This document shows, piece after piece, positions 36,158 through 47,305 of a stretch of DNA of 64,000 nt. The stretch is taken from the NCBI GenBank assembly GCA_021234155.1, contig JAJEKV010000169.1, positions 1 to 64,000 of the forward strand, in the 5' to 3' direction. The notes below the pieces were generated by a model that was not told the origin of the DNA, made no database searches, and saw only the letters and a list, made by a program, of their open reading frames with translations. How positions within the stretch are numbered: position 1 is the stretch's first letter; every line of letters starts with the position of its first letter. The position numbers and the translations under genes are program-made. The stretch comes from Isoetes taiwanensis (taxonomy: Eukaryota; Streptophyta; Lycopodiopsida; Isoetales; Isoetaceae).

Positions 36158-38173
36158 TCATCTGGTAAGCACATATTTTCTTCCTTGCCTCTGCCTTTTT
36201 TCTCTCCATTGCCTCAAAGAATCCTTTGCAGATGACATGTGCCATGCATTAGCCCTTAATCTTTTTCTTATTGTTGTTCTTAATCTCGATGCTAGTGTTG
36301 TCTCATTTGAACCCTTCTCCTTTTTTTCTAATCTGGCAACCATTCTTCTATAAAACCAATCTGACATTTGCTGTAAAGAACTAGAGAAATGTTTTGTGCC
36401 ACCATGTTGAGTAAATCTAAAATATGCATTTTTGGCCTGCTTATGTGACTTCTCCATGCCCTGAGTGTTCCAAATTCCCAAGCTTCCATACTCCTTGACA
36501 AACCAGGGACCATGAGCATACAAAATATGAATATAATGTGTTACTTCTGCTTCTCCCCATGCTGCAATAAATGATTTTGTAAAACTTGAAACAATGCTCT
36601 TAAATGCTTCCTTATCTTCATCTGTCAATTCCTTTTTGCTCATGAGTTGTACCAAAGGAATCAAAGACTGCCATGCTTTCATCTTTTTCTTATATGATCT
36701 TCCATGTTCTGTTCTATCATCTTCAGCTTTAAGCAAATCCTTGTAACATTCCCATTTACCATTAGCTCCAAGTTTTGGAGAGGGCAGAAACCTTTTTGCC
36801 TTCATCCCTCCCATTGAAGGTTTCGATGGCACATTTCCAGAGCGTTTGGGATCTTCAACTATCTTATAATTCCTCCCATGGAGGCCCAAATTGGATAGTA
36901 CCCTTTCTATTTCTGCAATGCTAGCATCCCTTGCTGACTTTGGAGTTTTATTCCATGCAAATAATATGCTCAAGTACACCATTTTGTCAAGTATTCTCAA
37001 GAAAGCATGCAAAGTACATATATGTACCCTCTTCAAATCAATTGGAAGAATAGGATCCAAAGTGCTGTCCTCTTGCTCTCGAGATGGAGGAAGACTTTGA
37101 TCGCAATCCAATGTGCTTTTGTTTCCTTGATTCTTCTTTGAGCCCTTGTCTTTTGGTATGAAGAGACAATAAGGGCATGCTGCAATGGTCTTTGCAGCGC
37201 CATGCTTCATCTTAAACATGCATTTGATTGTTTTTAAATCTGCAGCCATGTGCCATTCAACGTCGTAAGCTCCATAATCTGGAACAACTAGCTTCTCACC
37301 TACATTATGTGAAGCAATGAGTGTGGGAATGGAAGTTTGGTCAAAAACCCATTTTAGAACATGATACGACTCCTTGGGGACTTGAAATATTCCAACCCAC
37401 CATATATGTTCTTCGGATTGCACAGAAAATTTCTCCTCTTCAAGGTTAGCTGATGTAGAACAAAGAGCCCTGTTCATAAGAGTCACAGAAACACGCTCAT
37501 ACTTCTCACCTTTTATCATCTCCATCTCATCTAATTTTATAACAACCACCAATTTGCCATTGCAATCATCTATCTTCAGATTGTAGTACCTGACCATCAG
37601 CTTTAGTAAGCTTTTTAGATCAACCCAGCAATTGTTCTTCATGTCAAGGACAAACATGTTCAATGCTTCTTTAACTATTGTTGCTTTTTTTTTTGCACTA
37701 TTCTGCTCCAAAGCATCCAACCTGATCGATGAATTGATGTAAATCATATCCCCTAGGAGCTCTCTAATTTTTATGTTTCTGTATGTACGGCAAGACCAAA
37801 TCTTAGAGGCTGTAGGCAAAATTACTTTCTTCATAGCCATGTTTGATGATGTTTTCAAAACTTTATACAATTGCATGTAGGCCTTTTTGCTAAAACCTGC
37901 ATTATCACAAACATATTGAAGATCATCCACACTTTGCTCTTCATTTAACTCTTGCAGCACATTCTCAATTATTGCTTTTCTTAAAAGATTAGTACCTGGA
38001 AGGTTGATCAGCCTAAGGACATCATTTTTACTTACAATCTTCTTTAGTAACTTCAAATAGATGTCCTTCCTATTCCCTTTGTGATCTAGCATGGGATCCA
38101 TTAGAGTTTTTATGGCCCCGATTCTTCGTTTTGCTCCTCCTCCCACCGGCTTAAGTGTATCTATTGATCTCAT
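36158..38173 (-). CDS. Putative DDE-type transposase-like protein, 671 aa, superfamily unassigned
   Basis: This is the longest uninterrupted ORF of the window. The chosen start is the ATG at 38173; an in-frame stop lies 13 codons upstream. Visible features: a basic N-terminus (residues 1-50), a hydrophobic strand with acidic residues KLVVVIKLDEMEM (D215), WHMAADLKTIKCMF (D312) followed by HGAAKTIAACPYCLF with a CxxC pair (C333, C336), RVHICTLHAFLRILDKM (381-397), GLHGRNYKI and KPSMGGMKAKRFL (430-463), THYIHILYAHGPW (545-557) and GSLGIWNTQGMEKSHKQAKN (E574). D215-D312-E574 could form an RNase H-fold catalytic triad with a zinc-binding insert. The D.K...CxxC...LHA.LR order recalls large uncharacterised transposon-borne protein families of invertebrates and fungi; that likeness is from memory. 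It has no GAG/pol motif. It may be a recently active transposon gene or a domesticated one; no terminal repeats were found around it. Confidence 0.65.
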   Translation of the reverse strand: MRSIDTLKPVGGGAKRRIGAIKTLMDPMLDHKGNRKDIYLKLLKKIVSKNDVLRLINLPGTNLLRKAIIENVLQELNEEQSVDDLQYVCDNAGFSKKAYMQLYKVLKTSSNMAMKKVILPTASKIWSCRTYRNIKIRELLGDMIYINSSIRLDALEQNSAKKKATIVKEALNMFVLDMKNNCWVDLKSLLKLMVRYYNLKIDDCNGKLVVVIKLDEMEMIKGEKYERVSVTLMNRALCSTSANLEEEKFSVQSEEHIWWVGIFQVPKESYHVLKWVFDQTSIPTLIASHNVGEKLVVPDYGAYDVEWHMAADLKTIKCMFKMKHGAAKTIAACPYCLFIPKDKGSKKNQGNKSTLDCDQSLPPSREQEDSTLDPILPIDLKRVHICTLHAFLRILDKMVYLSILFAWNKTPKSARDASIAEIERVLSNLGLHGRNYKIVEDPKRSGNVPSKPSMGGMKAKRFLPSPKLGANGKWECYKDLLKAEDDRTEHGRSYKKKMKAWQSLIPLVQLMSKKELTDEDKEAFKSIVSSFTKSFIAAWGEAEVTHYIHILYAHGPWFVKEYGSLGIWNTQGMEKSHKQAKNAYFRFTQHGGTKHFSSSLQQMSDWFYRRMVARLEKKEKGSNETTLASRLRTTIRKRLRANAWHMSSAKDSLRQWREKRQRQGRKYVLTR

Positions 38174-39384
38174 TGATCTTTTTCTCTCCCTTGCTCCTAA
38201 AGGCGTTGCTTTTCAGCCTCTTCACCTTCTTTCCGCACTTTCTTTGTTTTCCAACAAACGCTTTGGACAGTAGAGTTTCAGCCACAAGAGTTTCTTCCAC
38301 CTGTTGTTCTTTTTTTGAAGCTTCGAGAATTTGTTGGCTTAAAGAACTATAAGAATCGGATCAAAAAGCATTGTGCATGGCTACCGCATTGAACTGACAT
38401 GTAAGGTTATATTTCATTGTCTCGCTTGATGAAGAGCAGCTCTCAAACTTGGATCGAGGAACCACTTGCTAAATTTCGCAATAGCCCAAAGAAGCCAAAA
38501 TTACCCTTGCAAGTAAACTTGATTAGCCCTGGAAATAGAATTGAATTCGGGATGTACTTGAAGAACAGGATCTCTTGGATACAAATTGCCCTTTGTCCAC
38601 GATCAATATTCATCCGCCTTGTGCTCTTAGAAGGTTCTCATCAATATCGTGCCTCACTTTAGTTATGGATTGGCATGCATTTCTCAGGAACCTCCACCCG
38701 AAATTGGCATCATTTAGTAGAAGAATTATCTGCAATACCCCAGCAATGAATAAGAAACTACAGTAAGAAAAATATAGTTAAATGATCAAACCTTGATTAT
38801 CCATCTTGGTGAAAACTCGATTATCCATCTTGCTCTCACAATTCCATCTTGAATTCAAAATTCCACTCTATTACAGTGTGTAGGATATGCTTCTTAGATT
38901 ATTTTAGGAGAACCGTAATGGAATGGGATTGATGATCCATCAATTCTGAACAATCCTTACGAGTGCCTCCAAAATAATTAAAACAATTACGGTATAAATG
39001 AGTGAATTCAAAATTTAAAAAATGATCCCTAACAAATTCATCCCCTATGCCGCCAGTGCGATTCTTTCCGTATGGCGCCATTGCAATTCTTCTAGTGGGA
39101 GCTTCTCCGTTGAAATATACGAGGATTGTGAACGATAACAAAATGCATACGAATACATACACCTCTCTTCCCTCCATTGTAATTATGACGGCCCATTTAG
39201 AAACGACAAATAAGAATTAAAATGGTTATTTCGTGGTTTCAAATGAGACAAAATTTGGGCAACCCTCCCTTGCTGCCCTATACTACTCCCAACTGCCCAA
39301 AAATGATGACGTGGGCAACCTAAAAAAATTTGTGTACAGGGCCCTTTTATGACCCCAGGTTTTCTCTAATGCCATTGTAGAAAA
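38174..39384. other. Upstream region of the transposase-like gene
   Basis: No gene is recognised. Directly upstream, another minus-strand frame encodes the basic stretch VKRLKSNAFRSKGEKK, which could be an N-terminal extension if a frame change or an intron exists. The rest is AT-rich with words such as ATTCCATCTTG repeated near 38840. Confidence 0.4.
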
Positions 39385-40255
39385 TCAGCTGAGATGAATG
39401 AGAAGCCTATCTATCGGGAGGTTTTTGTCGTTTTCATGCGAGCCCCATTCTAGAAATACTTTCATTATGTTTTGCATCATATATGTCACAATTATTGAAA
39501 GTATAGTGGATCCTTTGTAATGAAATATATCAGGTAACTTATTGACCTTCTTCACTTCTGGTAAGAGTAAACCAAGATATAGGACCATGTCCTTATGATA
39601 TGTAACTATTGAACTTACATCCTTCTTTTTGGTTTGACTTGACCCCCATAGACCACGGTGAATAAAACCACCAAAGCCAAGGATGGCACATCAACTGTAT
39701 GATCACAAAAGTTCCAAAGCCAATGATAGTGCATCAATACTATTTAAAAAAGTTGTCTGCATCACAGAAAAAACAGGTGTTTTACAACAAATAATAACAA
39801 TAATGATCGATTCTTATATTATTTTATCATTACTAAATAAAACCATAAAATACCACAACCTGCAAGAGAACGTCAATGATTCTTTTGTATGCTCATTTGA
39901 GTCTGCAATGCCGATCAACAAGGTTGGGACAAGTTTTCCATGAGGAAGAATTGAAATAGTCAGAAAGTATTGTTCTGAAACATCCATGGCAGACTGCTTT
40001 AGCATATCAATAGGCTTAAGCAATATTTTCAAATTTGTAAACCATGCACATAAATTATAAAGAGCAAGAGCATAAACTAAATCGATTTGCAAGATACACA
40101 ACTTGAGTATTTAGCTCCTCAAAGATCTGTGAGAAGAACGATTTTCTAAGCATCTTTAGTGCCAGATTACGCCTTGCTCCTCTTATCTGAGAGCAAGTCA
40201 AATGCTGCAAGTGTGATGTGCGCATCCTAGGAACCACTGTTTCATCGAACAATAT
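39385..40255 (-). pseudogene. Unrecognised gene fragment with exon-like pieces
   Basis: Minus-strand peptides look coding but are not recognised: LFDETVVPRMRTSHLQHLTC and GARRNLALKMLRKSFFSQIF (40252-40100), then in another frame LYNLCAWFTNLKILLKPIDM and SEQYFLTISILPHGKLVPTL up to SLTFSC (40085-39870), where CAG/GTTGTGG could be a splice donor. Further on PEVKKVNKLPDIFHYKGSTI (39580-39400) may be a later exon. Helical, leucine-rich character suggests a repeat-type scaffold protein, but no family can be named. Confidence 0.35.
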
Positions 40256-40699
40256 GGTATTTGGGTCGCCTATTTCGTGTATACGTTAATCTGGTGACGG
40301 CACGTGGCATCTCTCTCCACTCCGGAATGCACCTCCGGTTCCAGCCAGTTAACATCCTCTGGTTTATTGAACAATTACTCTGTTTGTGTTTCGATCCATA
40401 GTTCCGTCCATAGTCCCTTTAGGCCCTTTTTCCACGGCCCTTCTGTCTTAAAATCATTGAACTAGGATTGGGCCACATCAGCATATAAGACACCATGGCT
40501 TTTCCATGGTAACTTTTAAGACGTGTCGCATTTCAAGTCCGTACAATCATGGTGTCACATTTTCTTCCGGGGGAAAACCCCCGCCACAAAATGCGACAGA
40601 CAAACATGGCCAATCCCAGGGCTTTCTGGCCGCAGTTTTAGGATGTCTTAGAAAAGGTACGCCACGAGGATGTTTATCGCCGGATTTGTGCCACAGCAT

Positions 40700-40830
40700 G
40701 AAACGCCCTGAGATTGCAGATGCCCTGAGATTGCAGAGGACCTGAAACGCCGGATTTGTCAAGAAATTGCAGACGCCCTGAAACGCCGGATTTGTCAAGA
40801 AATTGCAGACGCCCTGAGATTGCAGAGGCG
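40700..40830. repeat. Tandem repeat, 36-bp unit
   Basis: CTGAAACGCCGGATTTGTCA followed by AGAAATTGCAGACGCC occurs twice in tandem (about 40742-40814), flanked by partial units CCCTGAGATTGCAGA. Confidence 0.8.
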
Positions 40831-40965
40831 GGCCTCCGTTTTGGCACAAAGGGCAGCTTTCTTGCGCAGAGAAGATCCCAGAGGCCCAGAGATATTGTTG
40901 TTGCCCAAGGTCACGAAATTGCAGAAGAAGCAGAATATGGCCTCCGGAAGTAAGATTTGAGCAAG

Positions 40966-41158
40966 TCACAGAACAAAAGGGCCGAAGTCTGGCCGAATTC
41001 TTACTTGATTATATTGTTGACCACACAGAGGAATTGCAGTATGGAAATCGGATAAGCTTTTTGTACCAATGCCTTGATAATCTGATTCAAGTTTTGAGCT
41101 CTGCTGCACATAAGAAAGCTGAAGACGATCTTATCCAAGCTGATGACTGCTGTTAGAT
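40966..41158 (+). pseudogene. Unrecognised exon-like fragment inside the small Harbinger-like element
   Basis: An open stretch encodes KGRSLAEFLLDYIVDHTEEL, then QYGNRISFLYQCLDNLIQVL and SSAAHKKAEDDLIQADDCC before a stop. It is helical and protein-like, unlike its surroundings, and is probably captured host sequence. The family is unknown. Confidence 0.35.
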
Positions 41159-41438
41159 GACGGTTTACCAAAATAAGTTAGACTGTTGTTGATACTGCGA
41201 TTCATCTTCAAAATCCAAGGGGAAGGCAGACACGAAATTGCAGAAGAAGCAGCATGTGGAAAAGCTCAAATATAAGACACGTCTCATATTCATATGACAT
41301 GTCCTATATTTGAGCAATGGAAAAGTGATTTTTTTAGGGCGTGTCTTATTATGACGTGGAGGTGATGTGGAGCTTAAAACGGTGTCTTATAAAAATGTGA
41401 CAGCCATAAAATACGACTGCTGTGGAAAAAGGGCCTTA

Positions 41439-41868
41439 TACCCTGTTTCTTGTTTTTTTTTCTTTCTTATATTTCTTTAGCTTGCCTGCGCCCTGCCAAG
41501 CACTATGTTTCTTTGTGCAGTCCTGCGCTGGGTTAGGAAAGAGGCCAGCCATGAGTCGCCTGTAGCTGTAGCCATAGCTTGCTTGTAGCTTAGAAAAACA
41601 GAGCATGCATAAAGCTTTGTCTGCTTGACTGCCGTGCCAGAGCCAAACATAAGAAACACAGAGCATTTCAGTTCTAGAAATAGAAGAAACACAGACTATT
41701 CCAGTTCCTTTTGGCAAAAACATGCTGGATCCTTGTAAAACTAAACCAAATCATTTGCAATAAGCTTTGCGACAAGCATAACCTGATGCGAGAACAGGGA
41801 GCAGAGAGAAAACTCGCCATCGCCATCGCTGGACCTTAGAAATACTATCTGGCTCCCCAAAATACCAT
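41439..41868. other. Unassigned DNA
   Basis: No gene or repeat structure recognised. Confidence 0.4.
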
Positions 41869-41982
41869 ATTGTAGCTTCAAGATTTTTGGTCGGGCATTC
41901 CGGCGTGGCCGGTGACCCGCTCCCGGCTAGGGACCCCACCGGTCCACACCGGAATGCCCTCCCAAAAACCTTGAAGCTATAC
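41869..41982. repeat. GC-rich foldback repeat
   Basis: GTAGCTTCAAGATTTTTGG and GGGCATTCCGG at the left are matched in reverse complement by CCGGAATGCCC and CCAAAAACCTTGAAGCTA at the right, enclosing about 40 bp. It looks like a very short MITE or hairpin-forming repeat. Confidence 0.75.
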
Positions 41983-42872
41983 ACTATCTACATCTATTTA
42001 TCTGGACACTTGCAGCTCTGGAACTGCGGCAAAATCTGTTTCTGCCTATGCTTAAGGTTAAAAATGCATACGACAAATCCAGAGGAAGGATTAACTCGGT
42101 GACAACTTCGACTTCAATGACACTGCATATAGAAGGCAAGATGTGAATGGTGCTTTCAAGTTTGCTTTAGCTTCATTTCAATCTTAGCCTTCAGATCGTC
42201 ACCCTCCCATAATCTACATCTTTCAAAAGGAATATGTGTGGGCATATTCAATCTCCACCACAACCATCTCTAGGGTTTGTCCTCAGGCAATCCAAAAAGG
42301 GTTTACAACTTCACAACTTCAATCTGGCTTTGCATCGGCACCAAATTCCTTTAAAAAAATATTGAAGATCAAGTCGGCCACTAGGAACGATAATGTAGTT
42401 ATTAAAAACTCTAACTGTTATGCTTGTAGATCCCACACTAACATTCAAACTCAAAGCTCTCCTTAAAACAGGATTATCACCTGCAATCAGCTCCAAGTCG
42501 ACCTCCAAGTCGATAGTATCAAGCAAGTATCTATTAGATCAGAATTAGTAGATCCACTCGCTACTACATTTGGTTGAATAATGGCTACCACATTCTGATT
42601 CTGTTGATTACTGATTGAATTTGCCACAATATTTTTCAAGTTTTCTCCTTGCGACCTCCCTAAACTCTTAGAATTACCTATAGCATTCTCACTTGCAGCC
42701 TGTAACGCAGTAAATATCCCAAAATACAGCAGTGCATCAAAAGCACACAGGATAGATATCATCAGACATCTTTCTCGACCCATCTTGATTGAAAGGTTCA
42801 ATATTAGTTTTCAATTCAATTGTCTTATCATACCTAATAAAGATTAAATAGAAATAAATAACAACCAAAAGC
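41983..42872. other. Unassigned DNA upstream of the LINE
   Basis: A minus-strand open stretch (42490-42801) encodes a Ser/Asn/Gln-rich peptide (SLGRSQGENLKNIVANSISN) of unknown nature. Nothing else is recognised. Confidence 0.35.
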
Positions 42873-45349
42873 AACAATTACAAAAGACTGGAGCCGAGCA
42901 CAATCAATGACTGGAGGCCCATGTAACTTCTATTTGCATTCTATAAAATCATAGCTAAGGCTATGGCAGAGAAGAACAAGCCAATCTTAGCTGAAGGCAT
43001 CTCACATGCCCAATCTGGCTTTCTACTAGGTAGGAGTATCCTAAGCAATGTGGCAACAGCATTTGAAGGCTTGCATTGAAAAAAAAAAAAAAGAGGATAA
43101 AAAGTAGCATACCTAAAGCTAGACTTCACCAAGGCATACGACAATATTAGATGGAGCTTTCTGTATAAAATGATGCTCAAGTTGGTTTGTGGGAACATTT
43201 TTACAGAAGGAGTCATGAAACTTCAAAAGTCGCATTTAATTAAAGTGAGTCGCCTTTTGACGTTTGGTGGGACTCAATCAGAAATAAGTAAGTTGGCATT
43301 GAACCATCGCGACATTTTTTATGATACAACAAGAACAATATTTACAAAAAAAATAACTCGAGAAAAGAACAATATTTACAAAGAAAATTATCTAATCCGG
43401 GTCTGCAATCTGCTCGAGCCTTAGTCTTATTTCAAGGAGAACCCTCTTCCATATTTGATATAAAGAAGGGTATCAGACAAGGTTGTCCCCTGACTCCATT
43501 ATGTTTCAATATAGTAGCAGAAGCATTGTCACAGATATTCCTGCAAGCCTCTGTAGATGGTCTGATTCAGGGATTACAAATGATGGATGGCTCTCAACAA
43601 ATTTGTAATTAATATGCAGATGACTCATTTCTATTTATAGAGGCAGAGGAAAATAACCTATCGTGTGCAGGAAAACTATTATCCTCCTTTTCAATTGCTT
43701 CAGGATGCCCCATAAATTGGGAAAAAAATGCCTAGTGCAGTGACCGTTGGAGAACTCGCATCCCACATGCTTGGAAAATCTACCATGGAGAATAATTCAC
43801 GAGGGCGAACACTCCAACTTGCTAGGAATTGCAGTGGCATCAACATCGCCAAAGCATAAATATGGGACGAAATGTTGTTGGGCCTACAAAAACATTTAAA
43901 TTGGTGGAAGGTAGGATTACTGTGGCAAAACATGTGCTAAGTAATACCTATGTATACAAGTCATCAATTCTACTTGCCCCATGAGAGAAGGCGCAGGAAT
44001 TAGAAGGGATGATTCGCAACTTTGTCTTGGGGGGAGGGGAAGGGGAGGGGGAACAAAGAAGGAGCGGTGGTAAAAATTTCTTGGTGGAAGTGCAAAAGGG
44101 ACAAAACAGAAGGGGGAATTGGTATGTTTGACATATTATTACAGAGCAAAGTATTAATAGCCAAATTCATATGGATGATCTTACAGAAAAATACGAAGTC
44201 TCCAGGTATGGACCTCATCAACCAAGCTCTATTATTTTCATGTAACCATAGTAAAAACTCCCTCAATGTCTCGCTCCCAAGGTTAGTCCTTTTTTATCTT
44301 AAGCCATGCAAAGAAGCTTCTCCCTTCCTAAAGGGATTGATTTCCTCCATGGTGGATTCCAGTGGAAATGGGCAATAAACAAGGCCTTATCCATTATGGT
44401 TGCAAGGATTGTGAAGAGATGGAAAATTTGTGAAATAGACTCTTGTGCTCAGTGGTATATGGGAGAGCAATTAGCCAGTTGGGCAACATTTCAAGTCCTT
44501 TTTGGTTTAAAGGATGCAAATAAAATAATATGGGAATGTATGGCTACCGTACTCCCAAACACAATAAATAGAGGTGATCAAAATCCATGGGCCTTGCACC
44601 CCTCTATATAGCCAAATAAGTTTGTGAAGTCGTGTTACAGTAGCCTGAAGACTAAGGCATTACTTCCAATGTCTACCAAGCGGGAACTAGTGATCACGGA
44701 GGATAGTCTTAAAAACATATGGAGAAATGCTTGGCTGAAATATATGCACCCATGTATCAACGTCTTTCTTTGGCAAGTGATCTACAGGGTCCTAATGAGT
44801 CAATCATCTCGTCTCCAAATGGGACAATAACGTCAGTCCTCTTTACCCCATATGTGAAGATGAAGAGAAGTCCATAAAACATCGTCTAGTGGAATGTGAG
44901 ATGTTGCAAGTAGTATGGCCATGGAGTCTGGATACCCTTTAGGAAAGGAATTGTTGTTTGGAATTCTCCCCCTAGAATGGTGTCCCAAGAAGAAGAAGGC
45001 CTTTCATATAGCTAGAGCCTTGACAATCTGGTCAATATGGAAAAGGAGAAATGCCCTAATCTTTGATAAGGATCAGGAGAAATTCATATCATCAAGTCAA
45101 CTACTCCACATGGTGCTTGAAAGACTTAAAAATTTTAGGCTAGTGTTTGTGTACACAGAAGAGGAAAAGATAGAAATATCGAGTACTTATCTCAATCTAC
45201 TCTAGATTGAAAAAGAGAATAATACAAGTTGGAGCCATATACCTATCCCCATCTCATATTCATAGATGGGTATACCCCTGCCATGTGGCTTGGTATTGTT
45301 TTCTAAAAGTAAATAAAATCTGTTTTATCCCTCAAACAAAAAAAAAACT
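42873..45349 (+). mobile_element. L1-type LINE, 5'-truncated, broken ORF2
   Basis: The RT begins with DWRP and YKIIAKAMAEKNKPILAEG (42873 onward), then SGFLLGRSI (43015), LKLDFTKAYDNIRWSFLYKM (43115-43170), IKKGIRQGCPLTPLCFNIVA (about 43465-43525) and the catalytic YADDSFLF (43613-43636). Downstream come the IRNF block and KRDKTEGGIGMFDILLQSKV (about 44095-44150), and the zinc-binding region typical of plant L1 elements (HPCINVFLWQVIYRVL near 44750; CEDEEKSIKHRLVECEM near 44855-44900). The 3' end has AATAAA (about 45310) and an A-run (45339-45348). The AP endonuclease and ORF1 are missing, and the frame is interrupted more than ten times by shifts and stops. It is a different lineage from the LINE at 0.9-18 kb, which ends in ATTCT repeats. 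Confidence 0.85.
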
Positions 45350-47035
45350 AGTCAAAAGCACGTTTGGTTACTTTTTACAGAAATTACATGTTTTAGATAA
45401 TGTTCTTTTGCCTCTGTAATTTGTAATGTGAAGCTCCCTATATCAATGTCAACGATTGTCTAATTTTTCTAACAATGTCGTTCTAATTGATTCCTATATT
45501 TGGAGATTTTGATTGAAATGGCAATGAACATCTTCACGTGTATCGAACATGTTATTGTAGCTCCTAGCTCATGTGTATTAACATGAAACTGCCATGATCT
45601 TTTTGATTTTGTAAAACATCGGCTGTCATATTTTTTCCCTACGCTTTAAGTACCAGTATTTCGTAGAACTGGATAAATTGCTCTGTAAGTTGTTGTATCC
45701 GTGCGTTGTTGTGTTTATTTTTGCGATGTAAATTTTCTCTAGTTTGTTTGCCTCTTTTTTTGTCTTGTGTTTTTGATGGAGTATTTCCAATTTGAAATTG
45801 TCTATCGCTAGATGCGTCGTGAATCATTTTTATGTTTGTTTTTTTTAGGTGTTGGAAAAATCTTTGTGTTGGATGCTTGGATTGGCCATGTACATTTTGT
45901 TATTTCATATGCAGGTTATCTTGTATATTTTGATTGGATTGTTTTGTTTTGATCTGCCATCAATATGTACTGGCTTTTCAAAGCATGAAGACTACTAGCT
46001 CCTTCTGCCCTGTTGCAGCTCCCATATCCAAAACACAATTCTGGAAGTGTGTGCTAATTTTCCAGTTTCTAAACCCATTTCCACATTAGTTATCTAGGAT
46101 CCACAAGCCACTATAGTCTGCATAATCTTCTTTTTTCAACACCATCACTCCACAGCAAACTTATCATGCAAACCCTCTTCTTCTTTAGCATAACATCCGG
46201 TGTTTATCCCAACTAAAATCATCCGCAAACTCGTCCAAGTTTGTTACTCCTGCAGTTTTCCTCCATGCCATACCTATATCTAACTCTCATCTCTTATTTC
46301 GCATGGTTCCTGCCAATCAAAAACATCAATTTTTTATGCCAGTGTCCGCCAAGCTATTCAAGTTATATTATTCTTTAACAACAGATGTCTCATAGCTCTC
46401 TTTCTGCATTGCACAGTCATTTCTGCTTCTAGCTTTGCACATCTGCATATAGCATATATTCATGCTTATGATTCAGCTAAACTGAAATATTATATTGAAA
46501 TACAAAGAACTTGAAACTTATACATAGGAACATTAAAACATGTTTAATTCTACTGAACAATTGTATGGACTATGATTAGAGTCGTGCGTCATTGTCTGAA
46601 CGTGCCAAAAAAGATAGTCAATGTTCCTAGTCTATGATAAGTGTGCCTTGCATTTCCAAATCATTGTTTGAAACCTCGTTCTCTATCATAGGTGCAGTTG
46701 ATCATTGTTTTTGAGCAAGATATCATTGCTACTTCCCTATTTTATCCAAGATAATAGCCTCTGGCTCCTTTTCTGCACAAACAAAACTGAATAGAACATC
46801 CAAAAAAACATGTTATACATCAACGTGCCATAGCCACAAAGGCGCTTAAAGCCACGAAATAATAATCAAGCCATCTCCTTAGCCATACAAACAAGGGCAT
46901 AACCATCTCTTTAATTTCTTCCTTTTTTAAAATACCTATCTGACATCAACGTGGACACTCTAAAATTGCTTTAAAGAGTTAACGTACATAAAGGATCAAG
47001 CAAGCAACTGAATGTGGAATTCCCTAGTTCCAAGA
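45350..47035. other. Unassigned DNA
   Basis: No gene, RNA gene or paired terminal repeat is recognised. Confidence 0.4.
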
Positions 47036-47305
47036 AAAGGGCATAGCCATTCATTCCCAACTTGCAAATACCGACCATGAGTTGGACATTTTTGTGGCAG
47101 ATGCTTTGTTGGATATGTATGCTAAATGCTCAAGGATGGAGCCTGCTCATAGAATTGTTAATATAGGATGCTGTACCATTCGACCGTAACATGGAATTAC
47201 CTGATATTTGGGTATGCAGACAGTGGGGAGGCAGAATTGGCGCTACATTTATTTAAGTGCATGCAGGATGAAGGTTTTATACCACATGCTCTAACTTTAA
47301 GAAGT
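47036..47305 (+). pseudogene. PPR protein gene fragment
   Basis: The plus strand encodes GIAIHSQLANTDHELDIFVA, DALLDMYAKCSRMEPAHRIV and, after a frame change near 47170, YLIFGYADSGEAELALHLFK and MQDEGFIPHALTLRSV. This is about two and a half PLS-type repeats (...HSQ...D.FV..AL.DMYAKC...). No start or end domain remains. No transposon ends were found around it. Confidence 0.75.

Larger units (their letters stand above)
40422..41435. mobile_element. PIF/Harbinger-like non-autonomous element, 1,014 bp
   Basis: GGCCCTTTTTCCAC at 40422 is matched by GTGGAAAAAGGGCC ending at 41435, and TTA lies on both sides (40419-40421 and 41436-41438), which fits the TWA target preference. Subterminal TAAGACAC/GTGTCTTA words occur at both ends (40486 and 41385). 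The interior contains a tandem repeat and a coding-like stretch. Its TIRs differ from those of the 23.5-kb element, so it is another family. Confidence 0.72.

Noticed and set aside
39240-39360. Possible right terminal repeat for an element holding the 671-codon gene (GACAAAATTTGGGCAACCC)
   Set aside because: No matching inverse copy was found on the left side down to about 31 kb.
40547-40969. Minus-strand 140-codon open frame
   Set aside because: It is the translation of the 36-bp tandem repeat (repeated GVCNFLTNPAFQ), not a protein family.
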